From Pararhodospirillum photometricum DSM 122 (GTDB lineage Bacteria > Pseudomonadota > Alphaproteobacteria > Rhodospirillales > Rhodospirillaceae), in the NCBI RefSeq assembly GCF_000284415.1, contig NC_017059.1, positions 2,156,404-2,216,338 on the forward strand: a DNA stretch of 59,935 nucleotides, in the 5' to 3' direction. Position 1 is the first letter of the stretch; each line of letters opens with the position of its first letter. Under the pieces are notes generated by a model that made no database searches, was not told where the DNA came from, and saw only the letters and a list, made by a program, of their open reading frames with translations. This document shows positions 1 to 8,788 of this stretch, one piece after another. The position numbers and the translations under genes were made by a program.

Positions 1-3000
1 CACCGCACCACCCACCGACGACACGTTGAGCTGCCCGCGTCGCACGTCATTAACGAGCGCCACCGCCGCAGCCGCAAACGGGCCGCCCAGCACGCCGGCC
101 AGCGTCGTGACCACCGTGTGGGTGAGGTCGGAGTCAAGGAGCCCGCCCGGGTGGCCGACCCCGGCAAAGTCTAGGGCGCGGGCCTGGAGGCTGTCGCTTA
201 GGTCAGGGGTGGCGGTGCGCATTGCCAGGGACGCGCGGTTGACGTTGTACTGGTGTAGCCCCCCCAGCGCCTCGACAGCGCGCCGATCCGCCTCCATGAG
301 GTCGCTATACCGACCCGTCAGTGAGGCCCAGCCGCTGACGGCGGAGCGGTCGCTGCCGCCTCGGCTCACGCCTGCGGCACGGTCGCGCCCGGTGGCCCCC
401 ACGGCGTCGGCCGCCGAGACCGTGCCCCGGTCGCGGCCCATATTCTCCGGGCCATCTGATCCGCCTGAGTCTCGGCCCGACCCGGTGTCGCCGACCCCAC
501 CGGTGTCCCCCTCCAGGTACTGGCGCAGGCCCGTGACCGGGTTGAGCACGCCGCGCCCCCCGAGGCGCCGCAGCAGGGCGGCCTCACGCGGTGTGACGTG
601 GGCCAGCTCAGAGTCGCCCGGGTAAAGGGTGTGGGCTTTGAGCCAGGAGGCAGCAGCGCGGGACACTGCAACGTCGTCGTTGTCGTTGACGGCGCGGACA
701 AGCTCATGGTGACGGGCCGTCGCGGCGGCGTTGACAACGTACTCGCCGGGCGAGAGGCGCGCGAGTACTCGGTCTTCACGAGGGCCACCCGAGCCCGTTA
801 CTTTGCCGCCATCAGCAAAGCCAAATATGCCCTTAACAAAACTCCCGACGCCGGAAATAACTCCGCTCAGTATTCCGCCGCTACTGCCGCCGCCGCTGTT
901 TTTACTACCAAAAAACAAGTCGCCGACCAGCTCGGCAGCCGCACCCACAGTGCGCGACGAGACCACCCGGGCCGCCTCGCGCAAGACGGCGTCGCCAAAG
1001 GAGCCGAACAGCTTCCCCATTGATTTCATTGAAAAATCAAAGTCGGCGAGGAAGTCAGCGAGGTCGGATGACCAAGACGAGAAGACCCCTCCAAACGCCG
1101 CCGCCGCCTGGGCGCCACTATCCTTGGAGGCGGTTACAAAGTCGTCGAGGCTGTTTTTGGCGCCCTCGGCCCACGACGACCGTTCAGCGGCCTCGCGGGC
1201 CCAGGCGCGGGCCGCCTCGGATCGGGCCTTGGCGGCGGCAAGTTCCTGCTTTGCTTCGCCGGACGACAAGTCAATGTTGCGGCGCGCCAGCTCTTGCGCT
1301 TGCTCCATTTCCGCGCCCGAGACGGCGCGCAATTGAGAGACTTGGCGAAGCCAAATAACTTGCTTCTGGTAGGCGGTTGTTTCTTCGTTAATTTTGCTTA
1401 ATGATGTTGCTTTTTCATTATTTTTATTTGTTTTTTCTTGTTGTCTTACACTCTTTTCAATAGCCTTTCCTTGCTCAGACAACGCTTCAACGTTTTGTCT
1501 GCGTTGCTCCGCTATAATTTTATTAACAATTACCGCTTCTTCGAGAGCCTCCTGGCTTTCGAGCGCCGCCTTGGTGAGCCGTTGCGTCGCCGCCGTCTCC
1601 GCGTCGGTGTCGTCGGCCCACTGGCGAGAGGCCAGCACCCGACGAGCGGCGGCCTCCTTACTCAGGAGGTCGACGATCTCACCCTTATGCTGGACCCCAA
1701 GGCGCGTCGCTTGCGCCTCCGCCTCCGCCTGCACCTCGGCCACCTGCGTGGCCGTCGCGCCCTTACCCACGGCGTCGGCCAGGGCGAGGGAGGCGGCGGT
1801 GGCGGCTTTGGTGTCCTTGACCCAGTCGCCCCAAGGGTCCGACTTGGTGCCCTTGGTGGGTAGCGTCCAGTCCTCGGACGCCGGTGCCTTGGGGGCGGGA
1901 CTGGGGGTGGCAGGGCCTCCGTTGTCGTGTGTCGGGTCGCGTGTGAGCGGGGTTTTGGCGCGGCGATTAAACAGGTCCAAGGCCTTATCGGCATTCGCCG
2001 CCGCCAGTCGCGCATCGAGGAGAGCCTGCACCAACGTTGTCAGGCGGGTGGCCTCGGCCCGCCAGTCGGGCATGTCAGAGCCGATAGACGCAACCTGTTG
2101 TTGGAACTCTTCAATCGCTAGGCGCCCCGCGTCGTAGCGGTCAATCAGGCTGTTAAACGGGGTGTCCGCACCACCCGCGCCAACTTGGTTGAGCGCTCGT
2201 TGCAGGTCTTTTCCCGCCGCTGCGCTGACGCGGGCGGCTTCGTCAATATCATTTTGGAGCTTAAGACGGGCAGTCTCAACAAGCGCGACTGCCTGCTTCT
2301 TCGCTTCTTCTGTTTGTTTCTTCGTTTCTTCGGTTTGGTTTTTGGTCTCGTCTGTAGCCGCTTTTGCTGCCTTGGCCACGGCCTCGTTGGCCTGTTTGAC
2401 GGCGTCGAGGGCGGCCGTGTGGGTACGGGCCGCCCTCGATGCGTCGTCCTCCTGGACGGCTAGGTAGGCGATACCCCCGGCCAGGGTCATTACGCCAGCG
2501 ACCAAAGCCAGCCCCGCCCACCCCCCCATCGCAGCCAGCAGGCCGCCACCCACCGACTGTAGCGCGGCCAAGCGCCCGGCTGCCGTCGCCAAGCCTCCGG
2601 CGGCGGCGGCGGCGGCGCGGGCGTTGACCGCAAAGGTACCGGCCGCCGCGCCCCACCCCGTGAGCGTCGGCAGCAGCGCCGTGGTCGTCAGCGCCGCCGC
2701 CGCCGCCACCACCAGATCGAGGTTGTTGGCAGCAGCACCCAGTGGCGCCACCAGCCAGCGCGCCGCCTCCCCCAGGCCGGCGGCCGCGCTTTCGAGGGTC
2801 CCAGTCTCCTGAGCCGCACCCAGTAGGGCGGTCAGACTGTCGCCAGCCGACAGCAGCGCCGGGGTTAGCTGTTTCCCAAGGTCAATTTGTAGTTCTTCGA
2901 TGCGATTTTGAAATACTTTTAACTGGCTTTCTGCCGTTTTTCCTGCCGCTTCTGCTTCTTTTGTTGCGGCGGTGTTCTCGGTCCACGCAGTTTTGCCCAG

Positions 3001-4404
3001 GCCGACCGCCTGCGTCACGGTGCCAACGGACGTCGCCAGGGCGCCCAGGGTACTGACGTCCTCTGTGGCGGTCAGGCCCATATGGGCTAGGGCGGCCGCC
3101 ACGTCCCCGCCGGCGCCCTGGAGACGGCCCAGACCTTGCAGGAGTTGCAAGACAACGCCCGTCGTGTCCTGCCCCCACGCCGTCTTGAGGTCGGCGGCCG
3201 ACTGCCCGGTGAGTTTGGCCAGCGCCGTTTGGCCCTCGCCGGCACGACGGAGCGCCTGATCAACCGCCGCATAGGCCCGTGCAAGGGCCCCGCTCCCACG
3301 CTCGGCTGAGACGCCGAGCGTGGCCAGCGCGGCCCCCAGACCGACAACCGTGGACGCCGACACATTATATATAGAGAGGTCTTGCGACAGCCGCAGGGCG
3401 GCCGAGGTAATCTCAGACTCTGTCGCGGCATACTGGTTGCCAAGCGCTACCACGGCAGAGCCCAGGCGCCCGACCGACGCGGCGGCGCCGTGGGTTAAGG
3501 TTAGGATGCGGGCAAACGACGCGGCGGCGGCCTCGCCGGTCAAGTCGCTGGCGCCTTGGACCTTGGCGATTTCAGCCGTGAAGTTTGCGATATCCTCTTT
3601 TGCGACGCCCAGCTGGCCCGCGCTCTGTGCGATGGTCAACAACTCGTCGGTCGTCGCACCCAGCTCGGGGCGTCGCCCTAGCGCGGTGATCTCTTTGCCG
3701 AGGTTGGCCAGAGCCGGGCCCGTCACGTCGGCCACCTTGCCGACGCCCACGAGCTGGGACTCGTAGCGCGTCCAGGACCCCACAGCCCGATCGACGACCT
3801 GAACCCCGCCCCAGGCGACCGCCGCCCGGGCCAGGGTGGCGGTCAGGTCGGAGGCCTCGCGCAGACGTGCCCCGGTCTGGGTCGCGGCCTCCCCAGCCCG
3901 AGCCAAGGGAGCGGCCGCCCCGTCGAGGCGCCCAAGGTCACGGGCCGCCTTGGCGCCGGCGGCGCCGGTCTCGGCCAGGGCCCGGCCGGTGGTGGTAGCT
4001 GCCTTGGTGACCCCCGTCAGGTCGTGCCCGGCCTCGGTGGCGGCGGCGCCGGCACGCCCCAGACCCTGGGCGCCCGTCGCGGCTTGCGCCCCAACGGCAG
4101 CGGCAGCCCGCCCCGTCTCAGCGAGGGTCCGGCCGGCAGCGGCGGCGCCCTGGCTGGTCCCGGCCAGGGCGCGCCCGGCCTCAGCGGCGGTCGCGGCAGC
4201 CCGCTCCAGGCCCTGAGCGCCCGTCGCGGCTTGCGCCCCTACCGCCGCCACGGCCGAGGCAGTAGCCTGACCCGCCACCCCAGCCCCCTGAGCGGCCGCC
4301 GTCCAAACGCGCCACGCCTCGCCCGACGCCCGCAGGGGGCCCAGGAGGCCCGAGGCGTCAGCGGTTAGAGTGAGACTGACGGTCTGGTGTGCGCTACCGG
4401 CCAC
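1..4404 (-). CDS. Phage tail tape measure protein, 3' end off window
   Basis: Sets tail length and helps DNA passage in siphophage-type tails. The frame is open for 1468 codons with no stop and leaves the window at position 1, so the C-terminus is missing. I chose GTG at 4402-4404 because AGAGGT lies six bases upstream and the start overlaps the end of the GT chaperone by 11 bases, as in lambda-like tail operons. The N-terminus is Ala-rich and helical with a repeated GAQAATGAQGL motif. A glycine/alanine-rich hydrophobic stretch sits near residues 620-650, followed by a Lys/Glu/Gln-rich coiled-coil segment. Near residues 1190-1235 come FADGGKVTGSGGP and LSPGEYVVNAAAT, the motif typical of tape measure C-terminal regions. 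Family call is strong; the exact start is likely but not proven. Confidence 0.92.
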   Translation of the reverse strand, partial: MAGSAHQTVSLTLTADASGLLGPLRASGEAWRVWTAAAQGAGVAGQATASAVAAVGAQAATGAQGLERAAATAAEAGRALAGTSQGAAAAGRTLAETGRAAAAVGAQAATGAQGLGRAGAAATEAGHDLTGVTKAATTTGRALAETGAAGAKAARDLGRLDGAAAPLARAGEAATQTGARLREASDLTATLARAAVAWGGVQVVDRAVGSWTRYESQLVGVGKVADVTGPALANLGKEITALGRRPELGATTDELLTIAQSAGQLGVAKEDIANFTAEIAKVQGASDLTGEAAAASFARILTLTHGAAASVGRLGSAVVALGNQYAATESEITSAALRLSQDLSIYNVSASTVVGLGAALATLGVSAERGSGALARAYAAVDQALRRAGEGQTALAKLTGQSAADLKTAWGQDTTGVVLQLLQGLGRLQGAGGDVAAALAHMGLTATEDVSTLGALATSVGTVTQAVGLGKTAWTENTAATKEAEAAGKTAESQLKVFQNRIEELQIDLGKQLTPALLSAGDSLTALLGAAQETGTLESAAAGLGEAARWLVAPLGAAANNLDLVVAAAAALTTTALLPTLTGWGAAAGTFAVNARAAAAAAGGLATAAGRLAALQSVGGGLLAAMGGWAGLALVAGVMTLAGGIAYLAVQEDDASRAARTHTAALDAVKQANEAVAKAAKAATDETKNQTEETKKQTEEAKKQAVALVETARLKLQNDIDEAARVSAAAGKDLQRALNQVGAGGADTPFNSLIDRYDAGRLAIEEFQQQVASIGSDMPDWRAEATRLTTLVQALLDARLAAANADKALDLFNRRAKTPLTRDPTHDNGGPATPSPAPKAPASEDWTLPTKGTKSDPWGDWVKDTKAATAASLALADAVGKGATATQVAEVQAEAEAQATRLGVQHKGEIVDLLSKEAAARRVLASRQWADDTDAETAATQRLTKAALESQEALEEAVIVNKIIAEQRRQNVEALSEQGKAIEKSVRQQEKTNKNNEKATSLSKINEETTAYQKQVIWLRQVSQLRAVSGAEMEQAQELARRNIDLSSGEAKQELAAAKARSEAARAWAREAAERSSWAEGAKNSLDDFVTASKDSGAQAAAAFGGVFSSWSSDLADFLADFDFSMKSMGKLFGSFGDAVLREAARVVSSRTVGAAAELVGDLFFGSKNSGGGSSGGILSGVISGVGSFVKGIFGFADGGKVTGSGGPREDRVLARLSPGEYVVNAAATARHHELVRAVNDNDDVAVSRAAASWLKAHTLYPGDSELAHVTPREAALLRRLGGRGVLNPVTGLRQYLEGDTGGVGDTGSGRDSGGSDGPENMGRDRGTVSAADAVGATGRDRAAGVSRGGSDRSAVSGWASLTGRYSDLMEADRRAVEALGGLHQYNVNRASLAMRTATPDLSDSLQARALDFAGVGHPGGLLDSDLTHTVVTTLAGVLGGPFAAAAVALVNDVRRGQLNVSSVGGAV

Positions 4405-5166
4405 GGCGGTACCTCTGCTGGGCTCGGGCCTCCCGCTCTCGTCGGGCGGCCAGGAGGGTGTTGCTTTCGGCCAACGCGGCGTCGGTAATTACCTGGACGC
4501 GGGCCAGGTCGGGCGCGAGGCGGCCCGATCGGACGGGCCAGCCCAGGGCCTCCCACAGTGCGAGTGCGGCAGGGAGATCAAAACGAGTGGGGGTGCCGGA
4601 GTAGTCGGACACCACCCACTCTCTTTGAGCGAGCAAAAAAAGCCGTACAGCGTCGGCGTGGTCGGGGTGGACCTCGACCTCAGCCGCCGGCGGGGCTGAG
4701 GGCGGCGGCGGGAGAGCAGCCGCCCCGCCGGTCAGTGCGGCAAGGTCTCGCCCGAGACCGTCCCGCTCTCGGTCGCCGAGAGCGCGGGGGGCGTAGCCGG
4801 CTCGGGCCCAGGCTCGGCCGACGTCTGCGAGTTTTTTCTCATCGCTCGGCTGAGGGCCGTTTGGTACTCAGCGAGGACCGGCCCCGCCACCCACACGTGT
4901 TCCAGGGCGGCGGTAGCACGCTCGTCGTTGAGGCTCAGGGGGGCGCCGGCCTCGTCCTGCGCGCCCCAGGCAGTGACGATGCTCCGCACGAGGTCCGGGT
5001 TGGGCAGGTCGCCCCGGACATTGGCCTCCAACAGGTCAGCGTACTGACGAGGTGGCAGGGCGCGGTAGGTGATGGGCAAGGACTGCACCTCGCCCGAGGG
5101 GAGGGTGAGATCCACCACCGAAGTAAAAGTCCACCCCGCTGCAGGGACAACGAAAACAATAGACAT
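4394..5166 (-). CDS. GT-like tail assembly chaperone made by -1 frameshift
   Basis: Predicted fusion of the first 112 residues of the G-like chaperone with 145 residues of the -1 frame, 257 residues in all; lambda gpGT has the same design. The -1 frame is open from the slippery site to the TAG at 4394-4396. It reads like real protein (LADVGRAWARAG, then AEVEVHPDHADAVRLFLLAQ, then LWEALGWPV). Its C-terminus is Arg-rich and abuts the tape measure start. The only in-frame start candidate downstream of the slip is a TTG at 4634-4636 with no ribosome binding site, so independent translation of the second part looks unlikely. The T part normally recruits tail tube subunits to the tape measure complex. 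Confidence 0.75.
4732..5166 (-). CDS. Phage tail assembly chaperone (G-like, zero-frame product)
   Basis: A 144-residue protein in the position of lambda gpG, between the tail tube-like gene and the tape measure gene; such proteins bind the tape measure before tube polymerisation. ATG at 5164-5166 is preceded by a strong AGGAGG site. It opens MSIVFVVPAAGWTFTSVVD and has a helical middle (YADLLEANVRGDLPNPDLVR). The tail after residue 110 is Pro/Glu/Thr-rich and low complexity, as expected where most ribosomes simply run to the zero-frame stop. Within its 3' part lies a slippery heptamer that gives access to the overlapping -1 frame. I infer the family from context, size and the frameshift arrangement rather than from residue-level similarity. 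Confidence 0.82.
   Translation of the reverse strand: MSIVFVVPAAGWTFTSVVDLTLPSGEVQSLPITYRALPPRQYADLLEANVRGDLPNPDLVRSIVTAWGAQDEAGAPLSLNDERATAALEHVWVAGPVLAEYQTALSRAMRKNSQTSAEPGPEPATPPALSATESGTVSGETLPH
4831..4837 (-). promoter_or_regulatory. Programmed -1 ribosomal frameshift site A AAA AAC
   Basis: On the minus strand the chaperone frame reads AGA AAA AAC TCG, giving an X XXY YYZ heptamer in correct phase. Slippage by one base moves ribosomes into a frame open to 4394. The zero frame stops at 4732-4734, about 100 bases further on. A GC-rich stretch follows that could form a stimulatory structure, which I have not folded. Confidence 0.75.
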
Positions 5167-5177
5167 GAGGTTTCCTC

Positions 5178-5670
5178 CTAAAAAAACCGGATTGATACTT
5201 CGTTGTCACCACCACCATCTTGCGGTCGTGCGGTGAAAGGAAGCGTCATCATCCAGTCTTCATTGTCATCGCGGGTGGATATTTTGCCGATTTGGGCGTT
5301 GTAGATACACACCTCGCATCGCTCTCCTAGGCGAGTGCCGCGCGTGGCAATAATCCGCTGGTACCCGTCGAGGTGCGCCCACGGGTTATAGGTCGCCAGC
5401 TCGGGCGCCTCAAAAAGCACCTCGCCGGACAGGGCATGGTCAGTGACCTCGACCGCGTCGTAGCTCGTGCGCGACTTGCTTTTAACCTCGCCTCCACCCC
5501 TCAGGGTGAGGGACTGCCCGACGGGGACCCAGCCGACGGCCCCCAGGTCAACCTCACCCACCTGGAGGGCAAACGTGGTCGCATCCAGGACTTCTGGGTC
5601 TTTGACTGCCGAGAAGTCGGCGGTGTCGAGCAGTGCTGCGCTAGGCTCACTGTAAAGCCCGCGCCCTGTG
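5178..5670 (-). pseudogene. Phage tail tube-like protein, 5' end missing
   Basis: Minus-strand open frame directly upstream of the chaperone, where siphophages carry the major tail (tube) protein. The readable part is about 165 residues and includes LDATTFALQVGEVDLGAVGW, LTLRGGGEVKSKSRTSYDAV and a C-terminus ending in DNEVSIRFF. The frame formally extends to an ATG at 5694-5696, but those first residues come from DNA that belongs to the neighbouring host DUF4159 gene, so the native start is lost at the junction near 5665-5675. The identification as tail tube rests on gene order; I recognise no diagnostic motif. A different tail protein of the same operon is possible. Confidence 0.6.
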
Positions 5671-6204
5671 AATTTAAAGGGCCTGGACCTGCGCACCGAC
5701 GATCCCTTGCTTTACCCGGTGCTGTACTGGCCGGTGACGGCGGGACAGGCTCCCTTGCCGCCGCTGGCCCGCGAGCGCTTAAACCGGTATCTGCGGGCCG
5801 GCGGCTTGCTGGTGCTTGATGGCCGCGACGGCGCCGACCCCCAACCCCTGGTCGCCGGCCTCGACATCCCGCCGCTCCATCCCCTGCCCGAGAAACACGT
5901 CCTGACCCGCAGCTTCTATCTGCTCGACGCCCTGCCCGGCCGCCTTGCCGGCACCACGACCTGGATCGCCGAAGGGGGCGATAACGACGACGTGGCCCCC
6001 GTGCTGCTGGGCGATGCGGATTGGGCCGGCGCCTGGGCCCATGAAGCCCAGCGCGGCTACCTGTTCGCGGTGATCCCCGGGGGAGCCCAACAGCGCGAGT
6101 TGGCCTATCGCTTCGGGGTCAACTTGGTGATCTATGCCCTGACCGGCAATTACAAGGGGGATCAGGTTCACATGAACGCGATCTTGGAGCGGTTGGGGCG
6201 GTAG
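5665..6204 (+). pseudogene. 3' remnant of DUF4159-domain protein
   Basis: About 178 residues that match the C-terminal DUF4159 region of large membrane proteins usually found with MoxR/DUF58/von Willebrand-type genes. Visible features are NLKGLDLRTDDPLLYPVLYW, then RYLRAGGLLVLDGRDG (a glutamine-amidotransferase-like strand) and a C-terminus with AYRFGVNLVIYALTGNYKGDQ. Family members are several hundred residues longer, with N-terminal membrane and VWA-like regions that are absent here. Phage tail sequence takes their place at the junction. No promoter or ribosome binding site is apparent, so it is probably not expressed as a functional protein. Confidence 0.8.
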
Positions 6205-6222
6205 GGGGGTCAATAACATGAC

Positions 6223-6256
6223 GGCCGGGGAGACACGGCCTCCCCAGACCCCTCGG
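6223..6256 (-). terminator. Interspersed palindromic element, copy 1
   Basis: Short stem GGCCGGGGAG/CTCCCC-type with the GACCCCTCGG flank on its right. It sits ten bases beyond the stop of the minus-strand sensor kinase and is oriented as that gene's terminator. It is a degenerate copy of the family described in the findings. Confidence 0.6.
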
Positions 6257-6265
6257 TCATGGGGC

Positions 6266-8611
6266 TTAAACGAGATAGCGGTCGGCCAGGGCGCCCAGGC
6301 TGGTGGCCACGAGGGGGGACAGGTCGGCCGCATGGACGCGGGCCTGGACCAGATCCGGGACGCGGCAGGCCTGCTCAATGCGGGCGGTGACATCACGCAG
6401 GCGGGCCAGCCCCAAGGTGGCGGCCACCCCTTTGAGGGTGTGGGCCTCGGTGCGGGCGCCTTCCACATCGCCGCGTTCCAAACTGGCGGCCAGACGGGCG
6501 GCACGTTCAGGCGCGGAGGTCTGGAAACTGCGGGTCATCGAGATGAGCACCTCAATCCCCAGGTCGTCCTCCAGTTCCACAGCGTGGGACAGGTCCAGGA
6601 GATCGGACACGGGACCGGCATCGTCGGCACTCGCGGGGGGCCGGGGCATCGGGGAGCTCTCCAGATCGCACGACAGGGCAAGACGCTCGCTCAACTGCGC
6701 GCGCACGGTAGCAAATAAGGCATCGCGACGTACCGGCTTGGGCAAAAAGGCGCTCATTCCAGCGGCCAGACACACAGCGCGATCGTCATCGAAGGCGTTG
6801 GCGGTCACGGCAATGATGGGCACACGGGCCAGCGCGCCGCCCTGGGCCCTGAGACGCCGGGTAACTTCCAGGCCATCAAGACCGGGCATGCGCATGTCCA
6901 TGAAAATAATGTCGTGGGTCCCGGTCAGGCCTTTGTGCAGCGCCTGGGTCCCATCCTCGGCGAACTCGACCTCAAGGCCCCGGGAGTGCAACAGGCCCGC
7001 CAGAACGGTTCGATTGATGGCGTGATCCTCGGCGATCAACACCCGCCAGGGTCGGCCCCCGGGGGCGGCCGGCAAGGGCTCCGCCGGGGGAGGCGGCGGC
7101 GGACCTTCGGGGGCGGCAGCCGGCAAAGGCAGGCACAGCGTGAACACCGAGCCCTGGCCGGGCGTGCTCTCGGCCTGGATATGGCCGCCCATGACCTCGG
7201 CCAGCCGACGGCAGATGGCGAGCCCCAGCCCCGATCCGCCGAACTGGCGGGTGATGGCGGGGTCGGCTTGGGAAAACCGCTGGAACAGGCGGGGCAGGAC
7301 GTCGGGGGCGATCCCGATTCCCGTATCCTTGACCCGGAACAGGAGATCATTGGGTCCCCGCCCCGGCATCGTGACCCCGGGCGCGACCTCCAGGCGCACC
7401 GACCCCCGGGCCGTGAACTTGAGGGCGTTGCCCACGAGATTGATCAGAATCTGGCGCAAGCGCCCGGGGTCGCCCGCCACCCAGGGCGGCAGGGTAGGAT
7501 CAAGGGCAAGATCCAAGGTCAGCCCCTTGGCCTGGGCATGGGGCCGCAGCGGCTCTAAGACAGCGACCAGGGTGGGGCCTAGGGCAAAGGGCCGGATCTC
7601 CAGGGTCAGACGTCCGGCCTCCAGGCGGGAAAAATCCAGCACATCGTTGACCACGGTCAGCAAGGCCTCGGCCGAGTCGCGAATGGCCCCCAGGCGCTCG
7701 GCTTGGCCGGGGAGCACGGGACCTTCCAGCAGGTGCTCGGTCAGGCCCAAGATGCCATTCATGGGCGTGCGGATTTCGTGGCTCATGGTGGCCAGGAATT
7801 CGGACTTGGCAGCATCGGCGCGCACGGCTTCGTCGCGGGCCAAGGCCAGATCATGGGCGAGACGGCGCAGGCGCTCCTCGGTTTCGCGCAAAGCCTCCTC
7901 GTGCAAGCGGCGCTCGGTGACGTCCAGGCCATGCAGCAGCAGGGCCGGGGCGGCGGTGGCGGGATCGCGCACCCGGCGGGCGCCCACATCGTGCCACGCC
8001 ATGCCGGCACGGGTATTAACGGCCAGGACGCGGGCCGGGGCCTCGCCTTGCTCCAGAGCCTCGCGCAGCAGGGCCTCGCGTTCCTGGGGCTCGACGAAGC
8101 GATCCTTGAAACCGCCCTGCTCCAGAGACCCAAAGCACAGATCGGCGGCAACGTTCTGGGAAACCAAGGTGCCATCGGCCAGGATCAGCATAATGACAAC
8201 AGGTACCTCGCGCAGGGTCTCGACGGCACGCCGGGCGTCGTCGTGGCTTTGGCCGCACTCACCCTCCTGGGCGCGGACTTCGACGAGCATGGCAGACTGA
8301 CCCTCCCAGGACACACCGCGGAAATGGCAGCGGGCGACCACGGGTTCGTCGCGGGGATAGAAGGTCCAGTCCTCCCAAATTGCATTGCCGTTTGCAAAAC
8401 GTGCCGCATACTGCTCGACTCGCGCCCGGGCGGCGCCGGATTGAGGCCGCACGCTACGCTGGCGCAGGCCCTCCAGAGAGTCGGCTTTCCAGAAGACGAG
8501 CGCGGCCGGATTGGCCCATTCGATATGGCCCGACGCGAAGCCATACACCCAGATCGGAGCGGACAACGCCTTGAGAAGGCTCAGGTACCGATCGTCATTC
8601 GCGTCTGTCAT
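6266..8611 (-). CDS. Cytoplasmic PAS hybrid histidine kinase (REC-Hpt)
   Basis: A 781-residue hybrid sensor kinase. The order is PAS-like segments (residues 10-250), HisKA with [18 protein letters not shown] (phospho-His near 278), HATPase_c (GSGLGLAICRRL near 460), a receiver domain (LIAEDHAINR; FMDMRMPGLDG with the phospho-Asp near 570) and a C-terminal Hpt domain with AHTLKGVAATLGL (phospho-His near 723). I see no transmembrane segment, so the signal should be cytoplasmic. The frame extends 55 codons upstream; I chose ATG 8609-8611 (MTDANDDRY) because the extension is low-complexity Arg/Pro/Ser. A complete His-Asp-His relay implies a separate output response regulator, none of which is adjacent. 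It is divergent from another hybrid kinase. Confidence 0.9.
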   Translation of the reverse strand: MTDANDDRYLSLLKALSAPIWVYGFASGHIEWANPAALVFWKADSLEGLRQRSVRPQSGAARARVEQYAARFANGNAIWEDWTFYPRDEPVVARCHFRGVSWEGQSAMLVEVRAQEGECGQSHDDARRAVETLREVPVVIMLILADGTLVSQNVAADLCFGSLEQGGFKDRFVEPQEREALLREALEQGEAPARVLAVNTRAGMAWHDVGARRVRDPATAAPALLLHGLDVTERRLHEEALRETEERLRRLAHDLALARDEAVRADAAKSEFLATMSHEIRTPMNGILGLTEHLLEGPVLPGQAERLGAIRDSAEALLTVVNDVLDFSRLEAGRLTLEIRPFALGPTLVAVLEPLRPHAQAKGLTLDLALDPTLPPWVAGDPGRLRQILINLVGNALKFTARGSVRLEVAPGVTMPGRGPNDLLFRVKDTGIGIAPDVLPRLFQRFSQADPAITRQFGGSGLGLAICRRLAEVMGGHIQAESTPGQGSVFTLCLPLPAAAPEGPPPPPPAEPLPAAPGGRPWRVLIAEDHAINRTVLAGLLHSRGLEVEFAEDGTQALHKGLTGTHDIIFMDMRMPGLDGLEVTRRLRAQGGALARVPIIAVTANAFDDDRAVCLAAGMSAFLPKPVRRDALFATVRAQLSERLALSCDLESSPMPRPPASADDAGPVSDLLDLSHAVELEDDLGIEVLISMTRSFQTSAPERAARLAASLERGDVEGARTEAHTLKGVAATLGLARLRDVTARIEQACRVPDLVQARVHAADLSPLVATSLGALADRYLV

Positions 8612-8788
8612 GCGAGCAGCCCCAAAATGGGAGGGCGAAGGTCGTGAGGAGGGCATAGGACCCCACTCCCGACGGGAACGCAAGGAGGACCTCCCCGGCA
8701 CGAATTTTGCTAAATCCTTGCCATCTCGGGGATCACCGTGAGGCCTTCCGGGGGCGGCAGGGGTGGCGCCAGACACGGGGTACGACAG
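8612..8788. promoter_or_regulatory. Divergent intergenic region between two hybrid kinases
   Basis: This 177-base space must hold the promoters for both kinases. I see no convincing sigma-70 pair and no clear inverted repeat. It contains the AT-richer patch ATTTTGCTAAATCC near 8703-8716. Confidence 0.35.

Noticed and set aside
26..2000. Several plus-strand open frames of 100-250 codons opposite the tape measure gene
   Set aside because: Arg/Ser/Pro-rich translations without motifs; the minus frame is open for 1468 codons and carries tape measure motifs, so these are shadows.
4394..4636. Stand-alone 80-residue gene starting at TTG 4634-4636
   Set aside because: No ribosome binding site, and the frame continues upstream without a stop to the slippery heptamer; better explained as the end of the frameshift product.
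8738..8788. Upstream ATG for the membrane kinase
   Set aside because: It adds 17 Arg/Gly-rich residues before MSQEQ and runs into the shared promoter region.
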